DNA of 64,000 bases. It comes from Acidimicrobiia bacterium (GTDB lineage: Bacteria; Actinomycetota; Acidimicrobiia; Spongiisociales; ZC4RG35). Shown here piece by piece: positions 36,631-45,055 of the stretch. The DNA is taken from assembly GCA_028285585.1 (NCBI GenBank), contig JANQOU010000006.1:372001-436000 (forward strand). The letters are read 5' to 3'. The notes beneath the pieces were generated by a model. The model was given only the letters and a program-made list of their open reading frames with translations. It did no database searches and was not told the DNA's origin. How positions within the stretch are numbered: the first letter of the stretch is position 1; each line of letters starts with the position of its first letter. The translations under genes were made by a program, and so were the position numbers.

Positions 36631-37592
36631 TCGTACTCCTGCCGGTATCTCTTGACGATGCGACGACTCAGCGAATTGAGGCCGAGAGTCATGAAGAAAA
36701 GGGTCAGCCCGATCGCGAAGATCGAGTTGTAGTCAATGGTGTTGTAGCTCAGGTCGCCGCTGGCAGTTATGACGATGTAGCCCGTCATTGTCTGGGCCCC
36801 GACGAAGGGATTGACGATGTCCCACAGCGACTCCTGGCCGAACATGAAATTTCGCGGCGAGGCACCGGCGGCGAGAGTCACGACCATCGTCTCGCCGACC
36901 GCACGGGACATGGCGATGACAACGCCGGCTGCGATGCCCGACAAGGCAGCCGGGACTACCACGCGGAGAGACGTCTCGAGCTTGGACGCGCCCATCGCGT
37001 AGGCGGCCTGCCTCAGAGAGTCGGGGACGGCGGAAAGAGCATCTTCAGAGAGCGAGCTGACCAGAGGGATGATGAGGATGCCGACGACGATGCCTGCCGA
37101 GAGGACGTTGAAGAACCCGACCACATCGTTACCGAAGATCCCCCGCAGGATCGGCGTCATGAAGGTGATGGCGAAAAAGCCGAAGACAACGGTTGGTATG
37201 CCGACCAGGATCTCCAGGACCGGCTTGAAGAACCCGCGAACACGCGGGGACGCGTACTCCGACAAGTAGATCGCAGCGCACAGCCCGATGGGAATGGCTA
37301 CGAGGAGAGCTATGACGGTGATGAGCAGGGTTCCGAGGATGAGTGGCCAGATGCCAAAGGACCCCGCTTGTGGTGACCATGCGGTGGTCAGGAAGAAATC
37401 AGTGATGGTCACTTCCGGGTCGCGGAAGAACAGGAGCGACTCGGTGCCGAGGGTCCAGAGGATCCCGAGGGTGGTGGCTATGGAGATGGCTCCGCAAACG
37501 AGAAGCGTCACGAGGATGATGCGCTCGGTGACGTTGCGCGAGCTTCGAAGCTTCTGACCCATCCCGGGGTCGTGGAGCGCTTGGTCGGTCAT
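36627..37592 (-). CDS. pstC: Phosphate ABC transporter permease PstC
   Basis: 321 residues from ATG 37592. Six membrane helices and the EAA loop RQAAYAMGASKLETSL, with the PstC-type VVFGFFAITFMTPILRG. Start selection: the longer ORF (37646) would read through the palindromic hairpin after pstS, so the ATG at MTDQALHD is more likely; no strong Shine-Dalgarno is seen before it. Works with PstA as the phosphate channel. Confidence 0.94.
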   Translation of the reverse strand: MTDQALHDPGMGQKLRSSRNVTERIILVTLLVCGAISIATTLGILWTLGTESLLFFRDPEVTITDFFLTTAWSPQAGSFGIWPLILGTLLITVIALLVAIPIGLCAAIYLSEYASPRVRGFFKPVLEILVGIPTVVFGFFAITFMTPILRGIFGNDVVGFFNVLSAGIVVGILIIPLVSSLSEDALSAVPDSLRQAAYAMGASKLETSLRVVVPAALSGIAAGVVIAMSRAVGETMVVTLAAGASPRNFMFGQESLWDIVNPFVGAQTMTGYIVITASGDLSYNTIDYNSIFAIGLTLFFMTLGLNSLSRRIVKRYRQEYE

Positions 37593-37620
37593 TGGTGAGA
37601 GGACTCTATGTGGGAGGAGG

Positions 37621-37650
37621 TGGAGTGGGCCCTCATGAGGGCCCACTCCA
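37621..37650 (-). terminator. Perfect 30-bp palindrome between pstS and pstC
   Basis: TGGAGTGGGCCCTCA is followed directly by its exact reverse complement TGAGGGCCCACTCCA, 15 bp each side. It lies 13 bp past the pstS stop and 28 bp before the pstC start. A stem of this strength should partly terminate or stabilise the pstS transcript, giving more binding protein than permease. Confidence 0.8.
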
Positions 37651-37663
37651 CTCGAGTGTCAGA

Positions 37664-38797
37664 TCAACCGCAACCGAGGCTTGGGGCTGCTGCACAGATG
37701 TTGGCGGCGGCACCTTGCAGGTCCGCATCCGGAGCCGGGAAGTAGCCCACCTGCTGGATCAGCTCACCAACGTTGTTCAGGTAGTAGGCCATGAACTGGG
37801 CGACTTCGAGCTTGTCGGCAACCACCTCTTCTGCCGTGTACATGTACAGCGGGCGAGAGATCGGGTAGGTGCCGGCATCGACACTGTCAGGGCCGGGTGA
37901 AACTGGGCCGTAACCTTCCTCAGCATCAACCGAGACCACGCTGAGTGAGTCTGCGTTCTGCTGGAAGAAAGCGAAGCCGAAGTAGCCGATGGCGCAGACG
38001 CCGTTGTCGGCGCAGCTGTCACCGGCAACACCCTCAACCGTGATGTTGTCGTCCTCACCCACGATCTCGCAGGATTCGAGCATCGGGGCAGGCTCATCGT
38101 TCTCCTCGAGATCCGGGAAGATCGTCTCGAAGAAGAAGTCGAAGGTGCCCGAGTCGGCTCCTGGGGAGAAGCACTGGATCTCGGCGTCCGGGAACGACGA
38201 GTCCACCTCTGACCACAGGGAGCCCTTGGGGAGTGAGAAGGCCGAGGCAACCTGCGTGAAGGTCAGCTCGCCGGCGAAGTCATTGTCCGGGTTGACCACG
38301 ATCGACAGGGCGTCGGTGCCGACACGAACAGGGATGATGGTGCGGCCGTTGCTCGCGCACTCGTCGACCTCGGAGTCCTTGATGGCGCGGCTGGCATTGG
38401 CAATGTCGGAAGCGGTCTCAACACAGAACCGCTCGATGCCGCCACCTGATCCGATGGAGTCGAGCGAGTACTCAGGACCACCCTCGTCAATCCACTGCGC
38501 CAGGACAACCTGGCTGAGAGGGAAGACGGTCGAAGAGCCGGCCATGGCGACGTCAACGCCTGCGTCGACGCTCAAGGGGTCGATCTCAGGGAGGCCGTAC
38601 ATGCCCATCATGGTCTCGCCACCACCGTTGTCCGGTGCCTCAGTCGTGTCCGGGGCGTCAGTTGTGGCCGGAGCGGCGGTTGTCGCCGCAGGACCTTCAG
38701 TCGTGGTGGTGTCGTCCCCAGTAGTCGGGGAACAAGCAGCCACGATCAGAGCCAGAGCTGTGAGAAGCACGAAAACTCTCACAAGTCGGGTTTTCAT
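37664..38797 (-). CDS. pstS: Phosphate-binding lipoprotein PstS
   Basis: 377 residues. Lipobox VAAC, a Thr/Pro-rich linker, then the PstS fold with AGSSTVFPLS (phosphate-contacting segment), GSGGGIERFC and PGADSGTFDFF. It binds phosphate outside the cell and delivers it to PstCA. A candidate PHO box lies 68-112 bp upstream. First gene of the pst operon, followed by a strong palindrome. Confidence 0.96.
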   Translation of the reverse strand: MKTRLVRVFVLLTALALIVAACSPTTGDDTTTTEGPAATTAAPATTDAPDTTEAPDNGGGETMMGMYGLPEIDPLSVDAGVDVAMAGSSTVFPLSQVVLAQWIDEGGPEYSLDSIGSGGGIERFCVETASDIANASRAIKDSEVDECASNGRTIIPVRVGTDALSIVVNPDNDFAGELTFTQVASAFSLPKGSLWSEVDSSFPDAEIQCFSPGADSGTFDFFFETIFPDLEENDEPAPMLESCEIVGEDDNITVEGVAGDSCADNGVCAIGYFGFAFFQQNADSLSVVSVDAEEGYGPVSPGPDSVDAGTYPISRPLYMYTAEEVVADKLEVAQFMAYYLNNVGELIQQVGYFPAPDADLQGAAANICAAAPSLGCG

Positions 38798-38864
38798 CGA
38801 GTGTTACTCCTTATATGGGAAAAAAGAACCCGCGAGTTCTGAACAACGTCGGGCAACGTAGAAG

Positions 38865-38909
38865 CGCGGGTTAACCACCAGGCAATGTTGGGGTTAACGG
38901 GTGGTGAAC
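38865..38909 (-). promoter_or_regulatory. Candidate PHO box upstream of pstS
   Basis: Reading toward pstS: GTTCACCACCC (38909-38899) is followed immediately by GTTAACCCCAA (38898-38888), two 11-bp direct-repeat units, and a third GTTAACCCGCG (38875-38865) lies 23 bp further. They resemble the 11-bp GTTCACCC-type repeats bound by actinobacterial PhoP. The position fits activation of pstS. Confidence 0.65.
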
Positions 38910-38912
38910 GTT

Positions 38913-40982
38913 TTAGAGGTGGGCGTTGGCCCGTGCCAGCGCCAGATCTTGCAACTCGACGTGTGCATCGACCTCACTCCCGGAGGCGACTCGCACCCAG
39001 CTGCCGTCGCCGTTCAGTTCCCAGGCGAGATTGTCGTCGGCGAGGACCACGTCGAGGATCTCGTCCAACCGGAACTGAAGGTCCGGGTCCTCGATTGGAG
39101 TCAGCGCTTCGACACGTCGATCGAGGTTTCTGGGCATCATGTCAGCCGACCCGATGAAATAGGCCCTCTCGGCACCACGAGCGCCGAAACGGTAGATCCG
39201 CGAATGCTCCAGGTATCGGCCAACCAGAGACCTCACCGTGATGTTCTCCGACAGTCCTTCCACGCCGGGACGCAAACAGCAGATGCCGCGGACGATCAGC
39301 TCGATGCGTGTCCCCCTGAGCGACGCCGCATACAGCGATCGGATGATTCCCTCGTCTACCAAGGAGTTCATCTTCAGGGTGATGTGACCGTTGGGACGCT
39401 CCACCTCCTGCTCTATCAACTCGACGATGCGGTTTCGGATGCCGTTGGGTGAGACGGCGAGCTTCCTGTAGCTGGTGCGACGGCTGTAGCCGGTGAGAAA
39501 ATTGAAGAGATCGGACAGGTCGAGGCCAAGCTCCTCGTCCCTCGTGAAGACCCCGACATCCTCGTAGGTGCGCGCAGTCTTCTCGTTGTAGTTGCCGGTG
39601 CCGATGTGGGCGTAGCGAACAACACGATCTCCCTCGCGTCTGATTACAAGAGCGATCTTGGTGTGTGTCTTCAAGCCGACGACGCCGTACATCACATGCA
39701 CGCCGACGTCCTCGAGCCGTTGCGCCCACTCGATGTTGCGCTCCTCGTCAAACCGAGCTTTCAGCTCGACTAGAGCCACCACCTGCTTGCCGGCCTGCGC
39801 CGCCTCGATGAGAGCACTCATGATCGGGGAGTTGGCGGTGGTCCGATACAGAGTCATCTTGATGGCGAGAACGTTCGGGTCACGAGCGGCGCGGGTGACA
39901 AAGGTCTCGACCGTCGACGAGAACGAGTCATACGGATGGTGAGCCAGAAGGTCGCCCTGCTTGATCACCTCGAACATGTCCACTGGCTCGCTGGCGGGTG
40001 AGGCCAGCCTGGGAGGCACTACGGACGAGAAGGACTCGAACTTCAGCTCGGGCCTGTCGACGTCGTAGAGGCTCCACAGACCGGACAGATCGAGGGGGCC
40101 TTCGACCCGATAGACATCGTCTTCTCCGGCACCCATCTCTCGCATCAGCAAATCGAGAGCCTCGTCGGGGATATCGGGATGCACCTCGAGCCGGACCACG
40201 CTTCCGAATCGGCGCTGAGTCAACTCCGACTCGATCGTCATCAGCAGGTCGCCACCCTCGTCCTCCTCGATCTCGAGGTCCGCGTTGCGGGTCACTCGGA
40301 AGACGTCGTGGCCGAGGATCTCCATCCCGGGGAACAGTGAGTCGAGATGGGCGGCGATCACCTGCTCCAAGGGAACAAATCGCTCGCCGTCGGGCAACAC
40401 GACAAACCGCGGCAGGATGGGCGGGATCTTCACCCGGGCAAACTTGGAAACACCCGTCTCGGGATTACGCACGAAGATCGCAAGGTTCAAGGACAGGTTC
40501 GAGATGTAGGGAAACGGGTGGGACGGGTCCACGGCCAACGGAGTGACCACCGGGAAAACCAGCTCGCGGAACCGATCATCCAGAAACTCCCGGTCCTCTG
40601 CGTCCAGCGTCGAGTAGTCGCTGAAGACAATCCCCTCCTTGGCCAGAGCCGGAGCAACTTCAGCGAGAAAAGTCTTCGAGATCAGCTCATAGTGAGAGAC
40701 GACCCGCTCTCTGATCGCGGTCAGCTGCTGGCCGGGCGTCATGCCGTCCGGTGTTGCCGAGGTGAAGCCGTGTGCGATCTGCTCCTTGAGGCCCGCCACT
40801 CTCACCTGGAAGAACTCGTCCAGATTGCTGGCCCAGATGGCCAAGAACTTGGCCTTTTCGAGAATCGGGTAGTCGGGTCGCGCCGTCAGCGAGATGACAC
40901 GCTCGTTGAAGTCGAGCCACGACAGCTCTCGGTTGATGAAGTGGGAGGGCTCATGCCCGACAGGCTGGTCGTGGATCGTCAC
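38913..40982 (-). CDS. ppk: Polyphosphate kinase 1
   Basis: 689 residues, full length. N-terminal NRELSWLDFNERV, the phosphorylated His in YAHIGTGNYNEKT and the C-terminal phospholipase D-like domain with FGARGAERAYFIGSADMMPRNLDRR. It makes polyphosphate from ATP reversibly. Starts on GTG that overlaps the TetR stop by 4 bp. Its stop lies just before the PHO box of pstS, tying storage and uptake of phosphate together. Confidence 0.96.
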   Translation of the reverse strand: MTIHDQPVGHEPSHFINRELSWLDFNERVISLTARPDYPILEKAKFLAIWASNLDEFFQVRVAGLKEQIAHGFTSATPDGMTPGQQLTAIRERVVSHYELISKTFLAEVAPALAKEGIVFSDYSTLDAEDREFLDDRFRELVFPVVTPLAVDPSHPFPYISNLSLNLAIFVRNPETGVSKFARVKIPPILPRFVVLPDGERFVPLEQVIAAHLDSLFPGMEILGHDVFRVTRNADLEIEEDEGGDLLMTIESELTQRRFGSVVRLEVHPDIPDEALDLLMREMGAGEDDVYRVEGPLDLSGLWSLYDVDRPELKFESFSSVVPPRLASPASEPVDMFEVIKQGDLLAHHPYDSFSSTVETFVTRAARDPNVLAIKMTLYRTTANSPIMSALIEAAQAGKQVVALVELKARFDEERNIEWAQRLEDVGVHVMYGVVGLKTHTKIALVIRREGDRVVRYAHIGTGNYNEKTARTYEDVGVFTRDEELGLDLSDLFNFLTGYSRRTSYRKLAVSPNGIRNRIVELIEQEVERPNGHITLKMNSLVDEGIIRSLYAASLRGTRIELIVRGICCLRPGVEGLSENITVRSLVGRYLEHSRIYRFGARGAERAYFIGSADMMPRNLDRRVEALTPIEDPDLQFRLDEILDVVLADDNLAWELNGDGSWVRVASGSEVDAHVELQDLALARANAHL

Positions 40983-41584
40983 GCTCGAAGACCTCCGAGA
41001 AGGAATTGAGACGCGAGAGATGTCACGACATCAGCTGGGATGTGCCCCTCCGAGTCGATGAGGGTCTTCGCCGCCGACATGATGGTGTCCTGGATCAGCC
41101 GGCCCGCCAGATGCGGTGGCATCGACTTGAAGATCCCTTGCTCGACACCTTCCCGGTAGAGCCGAGCCATCTCACCCGACAACTCCGCATGTGACTCCAA
41201 GATCCGCTGCTGGGCTTCGAGGCTCATCCTCCCTGCCTCACGATGGAGAATCACGCCGAAGACAGGGTCGGTCGAGACGAACTCGACAGTCTTCACCGAC
41301 AGCTCGGCCAGCCTCGCATCCACGGGACCGATCTTGGGGACCGACGAGATCAGGGTGTCGATGACCTGAGGAAGCTCGTCTTCGACGAGGGTCGCGATCA
41401 TGTCGTCGCGGTCTGTGAAGTAGTCATACAGCGTTGTCCTACCAACACCGGCAGCGAGTGCGACCTCTCCAAGGGGGATCTCTGCTGTGCCCGCCTCTTC
41501 GATCAGTTCCTTCGCAGCGTCGAGCAAGGCCCGGCGTGTCAGGGCCTTGTGCTCGTCGATGGTCGCGGCGCGAATACGCGGCAT
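40979..41584 (-). CDS. TetR family regulator
   Basis: 201 residues. N-terminal helix-turn-helix with IPLGEVALAAGVGRTTLYDYFTDRDDM and a helical ligand-binding domain. It overlaps ppk by 4 bp and is divergent from the membrane protein at 41696, either of which could be its target. Ligand unknown. Confidence 0.9.
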   Translation of the reverse strand: MPRIRAATIDEHKALTRRALLDAAKELIEEAGTAEIPLGEVALAAGVGRTTLYDYFTDRDDMIATLVEDELPQVIDTLISSVPKIGPVDARLAELSVKTVEFVSTDPVFGVILHREAGRMSLEAQQRILESHAELSGEMARLYREGVEQGIFKSMPPHLAGRLIQDTIMSAAKTLIDSEGHIPADVVTSLASQFLLGGLRA

Positions 41585-41695
41585 GGGGTCTAGAGGCTAT
41601 CGAGAAAAAGGAGGAATGCACCCGCCATCTCGGTGTGCGATTGCGTAGTTTCTGTCCCAACGGAGCTAGTCGAAGGCATAGGAAAGGACGACGCA

Positions 41696-42622
41696 GTGCG
41701 CGTGGCCAAGAGCAAACCCCTCGCTGGAGCAATTCTCGGAATCCTGATAGGGCTGGCCATCGCCGTCATCCTCCAACAGCAAGGGATCTGGCCGCTCGAC
41801 AAGATCACCGTGTTCCTGCTGCCGGCAGCCACCGGTGCCATCGGCGCAGTGATGCTGAGGATCAAAGGCGCTCCTTCGCGGGGAACGCTGGTCATCACCC
41901 TGATCATCCTGATCCCGATGGCGATCTGGGGTGCCACCGGTCTCACCACCATCAACGAGGCCGGTGTCCTCAACGGCGGTTGCGAAGTCTTCTCCGAGAC
42001 CTCGGTGCCCGACCAGACGTTCGTGACCGACTCCAGCAAGCGCGACCCCTTCCTCATCGACCCCCAAGGGTCGTTGGAGTGGAGAGCCACATCGCCAGTG
42101 GCCTTCGATGACTACCCGTGGAAGGTCTGGGTAGAGATCGGCGGCATCCAAGTGACCCTCGACTCTGAGGCCTCCGAGGACAACGACGGCGGAAGTCAGA
42201 TCAACGGCGACGAGGTCGCCAACATCGAGGCGTACGCCGCCGAACGCGGCATCGACGTCTCCCAACTCAGGGGTGTCTACAAGGTGGGTGGCGACGCGGC
42301 CAACACCTGTGACGGGTTTGGGTTCGTCAAGCTGATCGCCGATCCTTTGGAGACGCTCATCGCCAAGATCGCAGCCGCCCTGTTGATCCTGCTTCTGATC
42401 ATCCTGATCGTGCTGGTCATCGTCGGTCGGCGCCGGCCACTGCCAGGAGCGATCAACGGTCCAGACAACAGCTTCATCCCAGGCGACATCGATGGTGACG
42501 GGGACGTCGACTTCGACGACTACGCGGAGCCTGGTGGCGGACCGGGAGATCCTCCCGAGCTCTTTGCCGACGGCTTCGAGAGCGGCGACCCCGGCTCCTG
42601 GAGCGATACCGACCCGAATTGA
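41696..42622 (+). CDS. Membrane protein with EF-hand-like motif and DGFESGD tail
   Basis: 308 residues from GTG 41696, chosen for AAAGGA 9 nt upstream; the ORF extends to 41633. Two to three membrane helices near the N-terminus, an extracytoplasmic domain (about 95-215) with two Cys, another helix (LLILLLIILIVLVIVG), then a C-terminal tail with a calcium-loop-like DIDGDGDVDFDDYAE (dockerin/EF-hand type) and the motif ADGFESGD followed by W, which is seen at the C-terminus of other exported bacterial proteins. No overall family recognised. Confidence 0.7.
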   Translation: MRVAKSKPLAGAILGILIGLAIAVILQQQGIWPLDKITVFLLPAATGAIGAVMLRIKGAPSRGTLVITLIILIPMAIWGATGLTTINEAGVLNGGCEVFSETSVPDQTFVTDSSKRDPFLIDPQGSLEWRATSPVAFDDYPWKVWVEIGGIQVTLDSEASEDNDGGSQINGDEVANIEAYAAERGIDVSQLRGVYKVGGDAANTCDGFGFVKLIADPLETLIAKIAAALLILLLIILIVLVIVGRRRPLPGAINGPDNSFIPGDIDGDGDVDFDDYAEPGGGPGDPPELFADGFESGDPGSWSDTDPN

Positions 42623-42664
42623 TCTCGTTTTGCCAGAGGTGGGACACACCGCGACACTGGACAT

Positions 42665-42949
42665 GTGACTCACGGGCCAGTCAGCCTTGTTCCTGAGCTG
42701 ACAACGGATTGGAAGAACCGTGCCGCCTGCTCCGGCTACCCGAACACACTGTTCTTCCCAGGGCCCAACGCAGAGCCAGCCATCATCGAGCGAGCTTTGG
42801 AGATCTGCGCGTCCTGCCCGGTGACTGAAGCCTGTCTGGAGTACGCGTTGGAAACCAACCAGCGGGCCGGCATATGGGGCGGCACCGACGAGGACCAGCG
42901 TCGGTCGCTGCGCAGGAAGTGGCTGGCGGCACGACGTCGCAGCGCATAG
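42665..42949 (+). CDS. WhiB family iron-sulfur regulator
   Basis: 94 residues. Four Cys in the WhiB spacing (C22, then C48-x2-C51-x5-C57) bind a [4Fe-4S] cluster; GIWGG and the basic C-terminus RRKWLAARRR complete the family pattern. WhiB proteins bind the primary sigma factor and control differentiation, redox or stress genes in Actinobacteria. GTG start. Which WhiB subgroup is uncertain. Confidence 0.92.
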   Translation: MTHGPVSLVPELTTDWKNRAACSGYPNTLFFPGPNAEPAIIERALEICASCPVTEACLEYALETNQRAGIWGGTDEDQRRSLRRKWLAARRRSA

Positions 42950-42980
42950 TTGCAAACCTGGCCGACAACGGGTCTCATAT

Positions 42981-42995
42981 GGGGTGAACCACCCC
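42981..42995. repeat. Short inverted repeat before glnA
   Basis: GGGGTG-AAC-CACCCC, 6-bp arms, directly before the glnA Shine-Dalgarno (CAGGAAA). It could be an operator or a small 5-prime hairpin; no known nitrogen-regulator consensus is matched. Confidence 0.4.
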
Positions 42996-43008
42996 AGGAA
43001 ACACCCGT

Positions 43009-44334
43009 ATGAACAAGCAAGCTGATTACGTCCTCCGCACGGTCGAAGAGCGCGGCATCCGTTTCGTGCGTCTCTGGTTCACCGACGTCCAGGGGTTCCT
43101 CAAGTCTGTCGCCATCAGCCCTGCCGAGTTGGAGGTGGCCTTCGAGGAGGGGATGACTTTCGACGGCTCGGCGATCGACGGCTACGCCCGAGTCCAGGAA
43201 GCAGACATGCTGGCGAGGCCAGACCCGTCGACCTTTGCCGTGCTGCCGTGGCGGACCGAGCAGCAAGTCGCCCGCATGTTCTGTGACATCGTCACTCCCG
43301 ACGGCGAACCCTTCAACGGCGACCCGAGAACCGTGCTGAAGCGCAACCTCGACCGGGCGGCTGACATGGGATACACCTTCTATGCGGCACCAGAGCTCGA
43401 GTTCTTCTACTTCGAAGACGCCGGGCCCAATCCGAAGGTGTTGGATCGCGGTGGCTACTTCGATCTGACGCCACTCGATGTGGCCCAGGAGTACCGCCGC
43501 AAGACGATCAACGCCCTCGAGCAGCTCGGCATCCCGATCGAGCACTCCCACCACGAAGTGGCTCCGAGTCAGCACGAGATCATCGCCCGCTACACCGACG
43601 CTCTCACGATGTCCGACAACATCATGACTTCGCGGCTGACGGTCAAAGAGGTTGCCTTGCAACACGGGATCTATGCCACCTTCATGCCCAAGCCCCTGGA
43701 GGACTACGACGGGTCGGGCATGCACCTGCATCTCTCGCTCTTCGAGGGTGACGTCAACGCTTTCCACGAGCCAGGCACCCCCGGCGAGCTGAGCAAAGTC
43801 GGCCAAGCCTTCATTGCCGGGCTCCTGAAACATGCGGCAGAGATCACAGCAGTGACCAACCAATGGGTGAACTCCTACAAGCGGCTGGTCGGGGGCTTCG
43901 ACGCGCCGATCCACATTTCTTGGGCGCGCAACAACCAGTCGGCCCTGGTGCGGGTGCCTGCCGTCAAGAAGGGGAAGCCAACTTCGGTTCGAGTCGAGTA
44001 TCGGGCTGCCGACTCGGCGTGCAACCCCTATTTAGCGCTGTCCGTGCTGCTGGCAGCCGGGTTGGCAGGCATCAAGGAAGGCTATGAGCTTCCGCCCGAG
44101 GTGGCCGCCGACGTGGCCCGGCTGACACCGGCAGAGCTCGCGGCGGCAGGAGCGAAGCGTCTTCCGGAGACCTTGTCCGAGGCGTTGGATCGGATGCAAT
44201 CCTCAGACCTCGTCGCCGATGCCCTCGGCGAGCACGTCTTCGACTGGTTCCTTCGCAACAAGCGCGGGGAGTGGAACAGGTATCAGCACCACGTCTCCGG
44301 CTTCGAGCTCGACACCTACCTGCCGATCCTTTGA
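43009..44334 (+). CDS. glnA: Glutamine synthetase, type I
   Basis: 441 residues. Typical GSI features: MTFDGSAIDGYARV near the N-terminus, EFFYFEDAG with metal ligands, GSGMHLHLSL and RVEYRAADSACNPYLA. The adenylylation-site block of GSI-beta enzymes (NLYxLPPEE) is not present; the corresponding region reads GYELPPEVAADV, so it is closer to the GSI-alpha group and probably not adenylylated. It makes glutamine from glutamate and ammonia. It overlaps the regulator gene by 4 bp (TTGA). Confidence 0.94.
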   Translation: MNKQADYVLRTVEERGIRFVRLWFTDVQGFLKSVAISPAELEVAFEEGMTFDGSAIDGYARVQEADMLARPDPSTFAVLPWRTEQQVARMFCDIVTPDGEPFNGDPRTVLKRNLDRAADMGYTFYAAPELEFFYFEDAGPNPKVLDRGGYFDLTPLDVAQEYRRKTINALEQLGIPIEHSHHEVAPSQHEIIARYTDALTMSDNIMTSRLTVKEVALQHGIYATFMPKPLEDYDGSGMHLHLSLFEGDVNAFHEPGTPGELSKVGQAFIAGLLKHAAEITAVTNQWVNSYKRLVGGFDAPIHISWARNNQSALVRVPAVKKGKPTSVRVEYRAADSACNPYLALSVLLAAGLAGIKEGYELPPEVAADVARLTPAELAAAGAKRLPETLSEALDRMQSSDLVADALGEHVFDWFLRNKRGEWNRYQHHVSGFELDTYLPIL

Positions 44335-44966
44335 TCGTCGCCATCTACCCCGCCGAGATATCCGAGGGGTTGTCCGACGGGCTGACATTGGCGTCGGCTA
44401 CGACCCAGCCTTTGCCCGAATTGGATCCTGAGACAAACGAGCTGGCGGAAGCCGACCTTGTCGTTGTCGAGCTTGGGGATCAGCCGATGCGGCGGCTTCG
44501 AGAGTTGGACCGGGTGGGTGAGGCGCTGGGCATTCCCATAGTCGCGATCGCCCAGCCCGATCAGCTTGTTCTGTTGGAGAGCGCGACATCGGTCAGCGAC
44601 TTCCTGGTGACTCCGATCGACCCCGTGGAAGTCCGTCTTCGGTTGATCCGCCTGACCAGCTCGGAATCGACCACCGACCTGATCCGTTTCAAGGATCTCG
44701 AGTTGAACCCCCTCACCTATCAGGCCTTGTTGGGCAGTGATGCCATGGACCTCACCTACATGGAGTGGGAGTTGCTGCGCTTCTTGGTAGAGAACCCGGT
44801 GCGGGTGTGGAGCCGCGAGCAGCTTCTCTCCCGCGTGTGGGGCTACGAGTATTACGGCGGTGCCCGCACCGTCGACGTGCATGTGCGACGGCTCCGGGCC
44901 AAGCTCGGCGAGGAGCGGTCGTCGTGGATAACGACGGTCCGCTCAGTCGGCTACCGCTTCGGCTGA
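44331..44966 (+). CDS. GlnR-like orphan regulator with degenerate receiver
   Basis: 211 residues from TTG 44331, which overlaps the glnA stop. The C-terminal half is an OmpR-type winged helix (LTYMEWELLRFLVENPVRVWSREQLL and DVHVRRLRAKLGEE). The receiver half has lost key residues: the phosphoacceptor Asp position reads VVVELG (Glu) and the Lys reads LVTP. This matches phosphorylation-independent GlnR-type regulators. Being translated directly after glnA suggests it regulates nitrogen genes, which is inference. Confidence 0.82.
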   Translation: MIVAIYPAEISEGLSDGLTLASATTQPLPELDPETNELAEADLVVVELGDQPMRRLRELDRVGEALGIPIVAIAQPDQLVLLESATSVSDFLVTPIDPVEVRLRLIRLTSSESTTDLIRFKDLELNPLTYQALLGSDAMDLTYMEWELLRFLVENPVRVWSREQLLSRVWGYEYYGGARTVDVHVRRLRAKLGEERSSWITTVRSVGYRFG

Positions 44967-44970
44967 CCTG

Positions 44971-45011
44971 CGTGTGCAGAAAGGAGTACTGCGTACTCCT
45001 TTCTGCACACG
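44971..45011. repeat. Palindrome L flanking the DUF559-like gene
   Basis: CGTGTGCAGAAAGGAGTAC - TGC - GTACTCCTTTCTGCACACG: 19-bp exact arms and a 3-nt loop. It starts 4 bp past the stop of the GlnR-like gene. An almost identical palindrome lies at 45981-46019 on the other side of the DUF559-like gene. Confidence 0.92.
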
Positions 45012-45055
45012 CACAAGGGGGTTGATCTGGTTCGGGGCAAGGTCGACGATGGGCC

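Noticed and set aside
41666-43914. Long minus-strand ORFs of 429 and 392 aa opposite the membrane protein, whiB and glnA
   Set aside because: Shadows of well-supported genes on the + strand.
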